In this document: piece after piece, positions 15,819 to 22,470 of the stretch
Layout of the letters: every line of letters starts with the position of its first letter
Position numbering within the stretch: position 1 is the first letter of the stretch
NCBI GenBank assembly: GCA_900547315.1
Contig: URGI01000005.1
Coordinates: 1 to 44,627 of the forward strand
Source: an uncultured Eubacteriales bacterium
Lineage (GTDB): Bacteria; Bacillota; Clostridia; Oscillospirales; Oscillospiraceae
Direction: 5' to 3'
DNA: 44,627 nucleotides
The notes under the pieces: model-generated
The model's database searches: none
Told to the model about the DNA's origin: nothing
The model's input: the letters and a program-made list of their open reading frames with translations, nothing else
Made by a program: the position numbers and the translations under genes

Positions 15819-16154
15819 TTAATCAAATTGTGCTAGCCAATCATCCACAGCTCGTTCGATTCCTGCATTAAAGTCATCCACTTTATCTTCCGGAACATCT
15901 ATCTCACTTTCTGCACTACTCTCTGCTATGCGTGCCGCCATGCTCGCTTTAGCTTCGCTTCTCCCCAAGAGAGCAATCGTGAGTCCCATAAGTGCACGGT
16001 ATTCCTCGACAGTACGTTCGCTAGTGCCAACTGTATCTATATTTGCACAGAATGCCTTCGCCGTATCATACCCTAGTTTTTCATAATTGGTTCCACAACC
16101 TGTAAGGGATACGCTCAAAACAATAATTAGTACTATGGCAACCGCTCTTTTCAT
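15819..16154 (-). CDS. Small lipoprotein, 111 aa
   Basis: A signal peptide MKRAVAIVLIIVLSVSLTGC with a lipobox LTGC directs lipidation at Cys20, so the protein should be anchored on the outer face of the membrane. The mature part is helical and acidic, with no family I recognise. AAAGGAG precedes the ATG at 9 nt. Base composition is visibly more AT-rich than the flanking glyS/NadE-like and gdhA genes, and the gene is divergent from an equally AT-rich XRE regulator. Together they look like a small acquired module inserted beside a repeat cluster. That origin is inference. Confidence 0.75.
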   Translation of the reverse strand: MKRAVAIVLIIVLSVSLTGCGTNYEKLGYDTAKAFCANIDTVGTSERTVEEYRALMGLTIALLGRSEAKASMAARIAESSAESEIDVPEDKVDDFNAGIERAVDDWLAQFD

Positions 16155-16270
16155 GCTTCTTTTCTCCTTTCAATTCTACTGAAAATGTGTGCCGTAAAAT
16201 GCTGCCGAAGATATATTAACACATGTGGGTTCAAATGACAACATATGTATTCATAAAACTGTAAAAAAAT

Positions 16271-16291
16271 CCTTACACTGTGCGTGTAAGG
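16271..16291 (+). promoter_or_regulatory. Palindrome overlapping the ribosome binding site of the XRE gene
   Basis: CCTTACAC (16271-16278), TGTGC, GTGTAAGG (16284-16291): a perfect 8-bp inverted repeat. Its right arm contains the first four bases of the AAGGAGG ribosome binding site (16288-16294). It may be the operator of the regulator or an RNA hairpin that reduces its translation. Confidence 0.55.
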
Positions 16292-16301
16292 AGGAATGCA
16301 A

Positions 16302-16547
16302 ATGCTTGATGCGGTAATAGTTGGGCGAGTTATACAGCAATTTCGCGAAGAGCGGGGTGTGTCACAAGAGGTTATGAGTGGACTTGCCGGTATAGGACGG
16401 ACGCATTTGAGTGCGATAGAACGCGGCGAACGAAGACCGACAATGGACACGTTTTTCAAGATATGTGAGGCCATGAATGTTTGTCCAAGTACAGTGATGG
16501 CGAAAATAGAAAAAGAACTTAAGGACAACGAGAGCGGTAAGGGCTGA
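16302..16547 (+). CDS. XRE-family helix-turn-helix regulator, 81 aa
   Basis: A single Cro/C1-type domain: VIQQFREERGVSQEVMSGLA, then GIGRTHLSAIERGERRPTMD and TFFKICEAMNVCPSTVMAKI, the five-helix XRE pattern with recognition helix RTHLSAIERGE. The ATG at 16302 lies 7 nt after AAGGAGG; the in-frame ATG at 16296 is only 1 nt from it and is unlikely. The charged tail is short and carries no sensor domain. It is divergent from the lipoprotein gene and preceded by a perfect palindrome, so autoregulation and control of the lipoprotein are likely. Its DNA is more AT-rich than its neighbours. Confidence 0.88.
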   Translation: MLDAVIVGRVIQQFREERGVSQEVMSGLAGIGRTHLSAIERGERRPTMDTFFKICEAMNVCPSTVMAKIEKELKDNESGKG

Positions 16548-17110
16548 ATGTTGTGGCATAATGAGAAAACTGAGGGATGCGGCGTTACCATGGCTCCCTT
16601 GTGCAAAGAGAGCTGTCAGCCGCAGGCTGACTGAGGGATTGCCCATCGACGGTTTTGACTGCAAATTCGCCTGAAACTGGCGCTTATCATGGCTTCAGCA
16701 ACACAATCCCTCCGGCTCGGCTTGCGCCGACCCACCTCCCTTTACACAAGGGAGGTTACGGGAGTTGCTCGCTTGGCTCTTTCTTTTTCGTCCTGCTCCA
16801 GTCTCAACTCCGGCGACCCCTCAGTCGCTTGCGCGACAGCTCCCCTAAGAGGGGCGCCAAGGGAGTGCGGCGCACTGTCTTTGTGCCAATTTCAAATCTT
16901 TGCCGCGAAGCGCTGCCCCTACTAGGGGAAGTGGCGCGTAGCGCCGAAGGGGTCGCCAGACTCGGACTATTGCCGATTGGGAAAAGACAGAGCAGGGCGA
17001 AGAACACATGATACCCGCATTCACGTCCCATTGTTTGACTATTAATTAGCAATCAACAAAACTCCACTGGGTTTACATATAAAAATTGTGAATTTTGTAT
17101 AATTTCTGCG
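16548..17110. repeat. Intergenic cluster of four hairpin repeat units (locus A)
   Basis: About 560 bp without a supported gene. It holds four copies of one palindromic unit: 16592-16644 (+), 16702-16758 (-), 16810-16858 (-) and 16912-16970 (+). Each consists of a first hairpin of the CTCCCTT...AAGGGAG or CCCCT...AGGGG type, a second GC-rich hairpin of the GTC(G/A)GCC...GGC(C/T)GAC type, and an end CTGAGGG(A/G)(T/C)TGCC or close variant. Copies 1/2 and 3/4 are mutually inverted. Related units are found at 34200-34253 and 41540-41733. They look like REP- or MITE-like non-coding elements. Confidence 0.75.
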
Positions 17111-17120
17111 ATTTTCATAC

Positions 17121-17149
17121 TTGTGTACTCCGAGATTATATAGTATAAT
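17121..17149 (+). promoter_or_regulatory. Promoter of gdhA
   Basis: TTGTGT (17121-17126), a 17-bp spacer and a consensus TATAAT (17144-17149), 59 bp before the start codon. Confidence 0.7.
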
Positions 17150-17208
17150 ACAGACAGATTGTTAAACGGACAAACTGCTGAACGCTTACTATATCAAGGA
17201 GGAAAAGA

Positions 17209-18555
17209 ATGACAAACGAATATCTGAAGAGAGTGTACGCAGATGTGGAGCGCCGCGACGGGCACGAGCCGGAATTCCTTCAGGCTGTGCGCGAGGTTTT
17301 CGAGTCGCTGGAGCTGGTCATCGATAAGCACCCTGAATGGGAAAAGGCTGGACTTATCGAGCGCTTCGTCGAACCCGAACGTGTCATTGAGTTCCGCGTC
17401 CCATGGGTGGACGACAGCGGCAAGGTGCAGGTCAACCGCGGCTACCGCGTGCAGTACAACTCCGCCATAGGCCCCTACAAAGGTGGGCTTCGCTTCCATC
17501 CGTCTGTCAACCTCTCCGTTATCAAGTTCCTCGGCTTTGAGCAGATACTCAAAAACTCTCTGACCACGCTCCCCATGGGCGGCGGCAAGGGCGGCTCCGA
17601 CTTTGACCCCAAGGGCAAGTCCGACGCCGAAGTCATGCGCTTCTGCCAGAGCTTTATGACCGAGCTTTACCGCCACGTCGGCCAGTTCACGGACGTTCCG
17701 GCGGGCGACATCGGTGTCGGCGGACGCGAGGTCGCGTACCTCTTCGGCCAGTACAAGCGCATCGTCAACCGCTTCGACGGCGGCGTCATCACCGGCAAGG
17801 GACTGACCTTCGGCGGCTCGCTGGCGCGCACCCAGGCCACCGGCTATGGTGTGTGCTATTTCTCTGCTGAGGCGCTCAAGCACCTGCGGAACACCGGCTA
17901 CGAGGGCAAGACCGTCATCGTCTCTGGTTCTGGCAACGTTGCGCAGTACTGCGCGGAGAAGGTCACGGCGCTCGGCGGCAAAGTAGTTGCGATGAGCGAC
18001 TCACAAGGCTACATATACGACCCCAACGGCATCAACCTACGCGTGCTGTTTGACATCAAGCAGCGCCGCCGCGCGCGTATCAGCGTGTACGCGCAGGAGG
18101 TTCCGGGCAGCGAGTACCACGAGGGCTGCAAGAATATCTGGAACGTCAAGTGCGACATCGCGCATCCCTGCGCCTCGCAGAACGAGATGGACGCGGCCGG
18201 CGCACAGGCGCTTGTCGATAACGGCGCGATGGCCGTGTTCGAGGGCGCGAACATGCCGCTGACTCCGGAAGCCATTGAGACAGTCCAGAAAAACGGCCTG
18301 CTGTATAGCCCCGGCAAGGCGTCCAACGCCGGCGGCGTTGCGACCTCCGGCCTTGAGATGAGCCAGAACTCAATCAGAATGTCCTGGAGCTTTGAAGAGG
18401 TCGACGAAAAGCTACACGGCATCATGCAGAACATCTATAAGGCCTGCTATGACGCATCGGTCGAGTGCGGCCGCGCGGGCGATCTTATGGTCGGCGCGAA
18501 CGTAGCGGGCTTCCTGAAGGTCGCGGAAGCGATGATGGCTCAGGGCATCGTATAA
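17209..18555 (+). CDS. gdhA: Glutamate dehydrogenase (hexameric type, probably NADP-specific)
   Basis: Interconverts 2-oxoglutarate plus ammonia and glutamate; a main route of ammonia assimilation in gut anaerobes. The 448-aa length fits the 50-kDa hexameric group I family. Signatures: RGYRVQYNSAIGPYKGGLRF (glutamate binding), the active-site lysine in LPMGGGKGGSDFDPKGKS and the dinucleotide-binding VIVSGSGNVAQYCAEK. A serine follows the first glycines of the Rossmann loop, as in NADP enzymes; coenzyme preference is inferred. AAGGAGG lies before the ATG and a good promoter at 17121-17149. The gene is single. Downstream hairpins lack a T tract, so the exact terminator is unclear. Confidence 0.96.
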   Translation: MTNEYLKRVYADVERRDGHEPEFLQAVREVFESLELVIDKHPEWEKAGLIERFVEPERVIEFRVPWVDDSGKVQVNRGYRVQYNSAIGPYKGGLRFHPSVNLSVIKFLGFEQILKNSLTTLPMGGGKGGSDFDPKGKSDAEVMRFCQSFMTELYRHVGQFTDVPAGDIGVGGREVAYLFGQYKRIVNRFDGGVITGKGLTFGGSLARTQATGYGVCYFSAEALKHLRNTGYEGKTVIVSGSGNVAQYCAEKVTALGGKVVAMSDSQGYIYDPNGINLRVLFDIKQRRRARISVYAQEVPGSEYHEGCKNIWNVKCDIAHPCASQNEMDAAGAQALVDNGAMAVFEGANMPLTPEAIETVQKNGLLYSPGKASNAGGVATSGLEMSQNSIRMSWSFEEVDEKLHGIMQNIYKACYDASVECGRAGDLMVGANVAGFLKVAEAMMAQGIV

Positions 18556-18588
18556 TAAATTAAAATTTCCTCGCTCCATTCCACAAAG

Positions 18589-18627
18589 GCGGGCAGCACT
18601 CGAAAGAGTGTTGCCCGCTGAGTATAT
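18589..18627. repeat. Hairpin repeat, copy 1 (GCGGGCA...TGAGTATAT)
   Basis: GCGGGCAGCACTC and GAGTGTTGCCCGC pair 13 bp (one G-T) around a GAAA tetraloop, followed by TGAGTATAT. The outer stem and the tail are identical to copy 2 at 18829-18867, but the inner stem differs while remaining paired. Confidence 0.75.
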
Positions 18628-18706
18628 CTAAAAGTTATGCTCTAAAGAGAGACAACAGAGTAGCAGGGGAGCTTGAGGGGGCAAGGCCCGCCTCAAATTC
18701 AGTAAA

Positions 18707-18782
18707 CCGCCGTCCAAGAGTCCTGACAAATCAGGGCTCTTGGAGCGCAGCTGCATTTTGATTGTATCAAAATGCTCGGCGG
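18707..18782. other. Multi-branched structured segment
   Basis: An outer stem CCGCCG/CGGCGG (18707-18712 and 18777-18782) encloses two perfect or near-perfect hairpins. The first is CCAAGAGTCCTGA/TCAGGGCTCTTGG (18714-18743) with a CAAA loop. The second is GCATTTTGA/TCAAAATGC (18753-18775). This is a three-way-junction-like fold. No reading frame here is supported. Confidence 0.55.
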
Positions 18783-18787
18783 ACGAA

Positions 18788-18825
18788 ACCCGTAAAGGAA
18801 GCACAACTGTGCTTCCTTTACGGGT
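18788..18825. repeat. 38-bp perfect palindrome
   Basis: The 18-nt arm starting ACCCGTAAAGG is repeated exactly inverted after a 2-nt centre, ending CCTTTACGGGT. It lies between the multi-branched segment and hairpin copy 2. Confidence 0.8.
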
Positions 18826-18828
18826 TGA

Positions 18829-18867
18829 GCGGGCAGTACCACTCGTGGTACTGCCCGCTGAGTATAT
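18829..18867. repeat. Hairpin repeat, copy 2 (GCGGGCA...TGAGTATAT)
   Basis: GCGGGCAGTACCAC and GTGGTACTGCCCGC pair 14 bp, followed by TGAGTATAT. See copy 1 at 18589-18627. Compared with it, the inner stem has changed on both arms, preserving pairing. Confidence 0.75.
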
Positions 18868-18877
18868 TGTTGCAAAA

Positions 18878-18906
18878 GACTCCCTCCGGATTGCCCGGAG
18901 GGAGTC
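18878..18906 (-). terminator. Terminator of the dehydratase operon
   Basis: GACTCCCTCCGG (18878-18889) and CCGGAGGGAGTC (18895-18906) form a 12-bp stem. On the minus strand it is followed by TTTTGC, just after the last gene of the leftward operon. Confidence 0.85.
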
Positions 18907-18915
18907 TCAGTAATA

Positions 18916-19185
18916 TCAGTCAAATCTGACAAAGCCCGTGGTGCTGCCGAGGGGATAGCCGAGGATCCACGCACATTCGCCGCATTCGGGGCACTTCACG
19001 CCTTCGGCGTTCAGCTTCTTCACCCGCGACTCGGCGCGCATGAGATACATGTTGCTCTTGTCGAGATAGTTGCACTTTCCGCAGCAGCAGAGATAATTGG
19101 CAAAGCTGTCGTATATGCCCTTTTCGCGGTCGGCTTTCTCCTGATAGCTCAGCGCCCGCGGGGTTATGTTCTTGTTCCTCTGCAT
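18916..19185 (-). CDS. Small zinc-ribbon-like protein, 89 aa
   Basis: Not a family I recognise. Two cysteine clusters, LCCCGKCNYLD (about 32-42) and KCPECGECAW (about 64-73), could bind one zinc ion in a ribbon or treble-clef arrangement. The stretch between them is helical and basic (SRVKKLNAEG). GAGGTGG lies before the ATG. It is the last of four tightly packed leftward genes behind the two dehydratase-type subunits, 9 nt after the 52-aa membrane peptide, so it is surely co-transcribed. A role in assembling or delivering an iron-sulfur cluster or in regulating the dehydratase is possible but only a guess. Confidence 0.75.
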   Translation of the reverse strand: MQRNKNITPRALSYQEKADREKGIYDSFANYLCCCGKCNYLDKSNMYLMRAESRVKKLNAEGVKCPECGECAWILGYPLGSTTGFVRFD

Positions 19186-19194
19186 CGCGCCACC

Positions 19195-19353
19195 TCAGAT
19201 CAGGTGCTCGCGCTTGACGCTGTCATAATGCTTGTCGAGGAACGGCAGGACGACAGAGCGCATGAGCTTCATGTCCAGATTGAAGTAGTACACCGCGAAC
19301 AGCGCGGACACGGTTCCGAGCAGGATACCGAGAAGTTTCAGCAGTTTTTTCAT
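19195..19353 (-). CDS. Single-pass membrane peptide, 52 aa
   Basis: Starts MKKLLKLLGILLGTVSALFA; residues about 5-24 form one membrane helix with a basic N-terminus, followed by a short charged tail (DKHYDSVKREHLI). The ATG at 19353 has AAAGGAG 5 nt upstream. The frame is open eight codons further, but without a better start. It lies 13 nt after the larger dehydratase subunit and 9 nt before the zinc-ribbon gene. Function unknown. Confidence 0.65.
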   Translation of the reverse strand: MKKLLKLLGILLGTVSALFAVYYFNLDMKLMRSVVLPFLDKHYDSVKREHLI

Positions 19354-19366
19354 TGTTGCTCCTTTC

Positions 19367-20977
19367 TTACCAGCCAAGGGTATCGTCGAAATCGACCAGC
19401 GACGGATCGACCGGTTCCTCGTGCAGAACGTCGGTCATGTACTGGTTGACGGCGCGGCGCGCCTCGTTCGTCGGCACTATGCGGCAGTCCATGAGAGAGT
19501 GCGGCATCCAGATGATGTGGAACTTGTCACGGTGCTTCGCAAACTCCTCTTCCAGCAGACCCTGCGCGCCGGCCATGCCCTTGCAGCCGATATCGTCGTA
19601 CATGATGATGGTGTCGCAGTTGAACTTCTCCGCCGTCTCCCACATCTGCATGATGTGGCGGTTGCCGCCGACGGTGTGTGTGCGCATCGGGGTGTGCGAG
19701 TACCAGTCGGCCAGATCCTCCATCATCGTCTCCCTGTCCTCAGTGTCAATGAGGTTGTGACCGGTCAGCGAGTCCATATTGATGACCGCGAGAATGCCCC
19801 AGCAGTTATATAGCCAGCCGACGCCGTGGCAGTAGTAGGTCGAGCCGCAGCTCCACGCGAGCGCGCGGTGACGCGTGTTAGGGAAGGGCTTGATGTTCTT
19901 CTCGACGCACTCGTACATGAGCTTGAGCGTCTTGGCCGAGGACTTGGCGAAATACTTCGTGCCGCCCTGCTGGTAGAAATATATGCGGTACATGCCCTGG
20001 CATATCGCGTTGAGGCAGCCGTTGTCGGTCTTGCAGTAGATATCCCAGCGCTCCATCTCCTCGCGGTTGACCTGATTGGTCGCCTCGCAGTGCCTGATGA
20101 ATGCGTCCCAGTCGAACTTGCGGCCGAACTGCTTCTCCATGAAGTCGATTGCGCTCTCGATCTCGTGTACGCCCAGCTCCTTCGTGGTTGGGTCGTCGTA
20201 CATCAGAGGAGTGGTGAGCGGGTGGACGGCCTTTTGCCCGTTATTCGACAGCGCGCGGTACATGGCGGAGTTGTCCATCATGTTCGCGTCGCAGGGGTTG
20301 TTGGTGGTCATCCAGAAGTTGCCGATGTCGGGGTACTCGCCCTCGACGGCGACGCCGACCTCGGTCAGCGGCAGAGTACACATGTCGCCCGGAATGCCGC
20401 AGCTGACGGCCTGATCGACGTAGTAGCAGCCCAGCTCCTTGCGCATGAGCGGCAGCATGAAGGCCGCGTGCTGCTGGATGTTGACGGCGTAGCAGCCGGG
20501 GAAGCCGAAGATGAGATGCTTCGGCAGCGTGTAGTCGAACGCGACGGTCACGTCCGTCCACTTCGTCTCGCCAAAGTGGCGGTCTGCGCGCAGCTCGTTC
20601 CACAGCGTCTCGATAGAGTCGGATATCATGCAGTCGATGGCGGTGAGGTCGGCGCGCAGCGCCATGCCGCGGTCGCCCTCGATCCATTTGTCTATCATCG
20701 ACGGGGAGACGAGATAGGCGCTGAGCCAGCGGTATTTCCAGAATGCTTTGACCATGCGCACAGGATCGCGCATCACAAGCCCGCCCATCTTGATCCATGT
20801 GATGAGCCAGCGGCTGAACGCGAACGCCGTGTCCTTCACGCCGCGCCACTCGCGGCGGGCATAGATATTCGTGCCCTCTATGTAGCGCTGGCCTATGTAA
20901 TGGCACTTTTCGTCGCCCTTGAGGAAGTGCTCAAGAGTGCCGTACTGCTGCTTTAAGCTATACTTTCTTTTCCACAT
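19367..20977 (-). CDS. 2-hydroxyacyl-CoA dehydratase-type subunit, 536 aa
   Basis: Resembles the alpha-type subunits (HgdA/FldB/BcrC superfamily) of iron-sulfur dehydratases and reductases that remove water from 2-hydroxyacyl-CoA or reduce aryl-CoA by a ketyl radical. Length exceeds the usual 380-480 aa because of an N-terminal region of about 120 residues. Landmarks include LIFGFPGCYAVNIQQH, TTNNPCDANMMD (the position of a cluster-ligand cysteine in the family), SCGSTYYCHGVGW and the C-terminal DDIGCKGMAGAQ. A ribosome binding site with AGGTGAG lies before the ATG. It starts 10 nt after the partner subunit. No activating ATPase (HgdC type) or CoA-transferase is in the window. Substrate unknown. 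Confidence 0.8.
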   Translation of the reverse strand: MWKRKYSLKQQYGTLEHFLKGDEKCHYIGQRYIEGTNIYARREWRGVKDTAFAFSRWLITWIKMGGLVMRDPVRMVKAFWKYRWLSAYLVSPSMIDKWIEGDRGMALRADLTAIDCMISDSIETLWNELRADRHFGETKWTDVTVAFDYTLPKHLIFGFPGCYAVNIQQHAAFMLPLMRKELGCYYVDQAVSCGIPGDMCTLPLTEVGVAVEGEYPDIGNFWMTTNNPCDANMMDNSAMYRALSNNGQKAVHPLTTPLMYDDPTTKELGVHEIESAIDFMEKQFGRKFDWDAFIRHCEATNQVNREEMERWDIYCKTDNGCLNAICQGMYRIYFYQQGGTKYFAKSSAKTLKLMYECVEKNIKPFPNTRHRALAWSCGSTYYCHGVGWLYNCWGILAVINMDSLTGHNLIDTEDRETMMEDLADWYSHTPMRTHTVGGNRHIMQMWETAEKFNCDTIIMYDDIGCKGMAGAQGLLEEEFAKHRDKFHIIWMPHSLMDCRIVPTNEARRAVNQYMTDVLHEEPVDPSLVDFDDTLGW

Positions 20978-20987
20978 ATCTCACACC

Positions 20988-22193
20988 TCACCTTTCCGAC
21001 TGGATACGCTTGATTTCCAGCGACTCCACGAAGGCCTGGAAGCGGGTGCGGAGCTGACCGGTGGCGGCGTTGGTGTAGTCCTTCTCTATCTGGCACACGG
21101 GCAGCGTGCCGGGGAGAGAGAAGCCGTCGCGCATCCACTGGGCGGCCTGTGCGCGCTCGTAGCCCCAGTATTCGCAGAACTTCATATTCTCGACGATGAC
21201 GCCCTCGGCACCGTATTCCTGCGCGATTTTATACAAAAACTGCTTGCGCGCTACGACGTTTTCCGGTCCCATGGCGCGGGGGCACTGGTTGGTCTGAATA
21301 TAGTGGTCGGCAATGGCCTGAAGCGCATCCTCGCCCGGACGGACGATTATCTCCTCGCGGCCGGGGATGGAGCCGAAACAGTAGCGGTCGGCCACAACAT
21401 ACGCGCCGCAGCCCTCAAGGAGTTTGGTGAAGTCGGGATCGTCTATCTCGCTGCCGGCGACCATAACGCGGGCGCGGAACGGGAACTTTGGCTCCGGCTC
21501 GCGGGACTTGATCTCCTCCAGCGTCTCGCGCAGGTAGGGGAGTATCAGATCCTTGGGACATGTGAGGCTGACGAGCTGGATAACGTGGAACTCATAGCCC
21601 GTGACGGGCGGATTCGGGAGCTTGCGCATATCGCCGATCTCGGTGATGATGCGGCAGACCTCGTTGTGCTGCTCAATGGCGGCGCGCAGCTTCTCCTCCG
21701 AGAAGTCCACGCCGTACACGCGCCCCAGCGGCTCGATGATCTTCTGCTCTATCTGGCGGCGGAAGTAGCCCGCGTGCCACGCGGTTTTCTTCAGCGGCAT
21801 GTCGATGAAGCTGGTGAAGAATTTTTCCTTCGGGATGAGCTTGCAGTAGTCGAAATACTGCTCCATGCGGTTCATCGTCGTGCAGCATTCTTGACCGAGC
21901 AGCGCGTCGATGAAGTTATAGCCGCCCTCGAAGGCGCGCTCAAGTATGCTCTTGGAGTAGGGACATGAGCGGTTCGTCATGTAATAGGTCGCAAGATCGG
22001 GATTCGTGCAGCGCGGAGCGCGCAGCCTTACGCTGAAACAGCCCTCGACGTCCAGCAGGACTTCGGGTATGTATGAGCAGTTGTAGGCCAATGCGTGTCT
22101 CCCCTCGGCGCAGGCGGCCTGCACCAGAGCATTGTTTGCGTCCTGCAGCAGATCCTCAAAAAAGATAAGATGCTTCAGGTCTCTCAAAACCAT
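20988..22193 (-). CDS. 2-hydroxyacyl-CoA dehydratase-type subunit, 401 aa
   Basis: Resembles the beta-type subunit (HgdB/FldC/BcrB). The N-terminal YNCSYIPEVLLDVEGCFSV is the classic CsyiPeE-type cluster segment. NRSCPYSKSILERA follows, and the C-terminal KFCEYWGYERAQ plus LPVCQIEKDYTNAATGQLRT gives the third cysteine and the family end. It should hold a [4Fe-4S]- or double-cubane-type cluster with its partner at 19367-20977. First gene of a four-gene operon. GGGGGG precedes the ATG very closely. A promoter lies at 22263-22236. No dedicated activator is nearby, so an activator elsewhere, or a different redox role, must be assumed. Confidence 0.85.
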   Translation of the reverse strand: MVLRDLKHLIFFEDLLQDANNALVQAACAEGRHALAYNCSYIPEVLLDVEGCFSVRLRAPRCTNPDLATYYMTNRSCPYSKSILERAFEGGYNFIDALLGQECCTTMNRMEQYFDYCKLIPKEKFFTSFIDMPLKKTAWHAGYFRRQIEQKIIEPLGRVYGVDFSEEKLRAAIEQHNEVCRIITEIGDMRKLPNPPVTGYEFHVIQLVSLTCPKDLILPYLRETLEEIKSREPEPKFPFRARVMVAGSEIDDPDFTKLLEGCGAYVVADRYCFGSIPGREEIIVRPGEDALQAIADHYIQTNQCPRAMGPENVVARKQFLYKIAQEYGAEGVIVENMKFCEYWGYERAQAAQWMRDGFSLPGTLPVCQIEKDYTNAATGQLRTRFQAFVESLEIKRIQSER

Positions 22194-22235
22194 TTCCCCC
22201 CAGAAAGTTGTTATATATGGTATTAACTATATGAT

Positions 22236-22263
22236 ATTATGACACTTCTGGCGAAATAGTCAA
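22236..22263 (-). promoter_or_regulatory. Promoter of the dehydratase operon
   Basis: On the minus strand TTGACT (22263-22258), a 16-bp spacer and CATAAT (22241-22236). A TAATAT three bases further could be an alternative -10. Confidence 0.55.
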
Positions 22264-22387
22264 TACCAATACAGCCTATGCTTCTAAATATTATGCCATT
22301 TGACGAAAAATAAACAGGAAATTTGTGCAGATTTACAATTTAAGGCTGAACGAGAAAATGATTAAATTGTTTACATAATTTTATGTA

Positions 22388-22414
22388 GCATTTAGGAAAA
22401 TGCTGTGTTATAAT
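22388..22414 (+). promoter_or_regulatory. Extended -10 promoter with a small inverted repeat, aminopeptidase gene
   Basis: TATAAT at 22409-22414 carries an extended TG at 22406-22407. There is no good -35 at the usual distance. AGCATTT/AAATGCT (22388-22405) forms a 7-bp inverted repeat where the spacer and -35 would be, a plausible operator. Confidence 0.45.
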
Positions 22415-22470
22415 GTATCAGCTAAAAATATAGGGAACATAATACCCATTTCAATATACGGAGGAATATC

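Noticed and set aside
16592..16970. CRISPR array at the repeat cluster
   Set aside because: The units are palindromic, occur in both orientations and differ in length and spacing; there are no cas genes.
16655..17011. A 118-codon plus frame and an 82-codon minus frame in repeat locus A
   Set aside because: Both are made of the palindromic repeats; neither has translation signals.
18699..18974. A 91-codon minus-strand frame over the hairpin region
   Set aside because: It runs through several perfect palindromes and the operon terminator and has no ribosome binding site.
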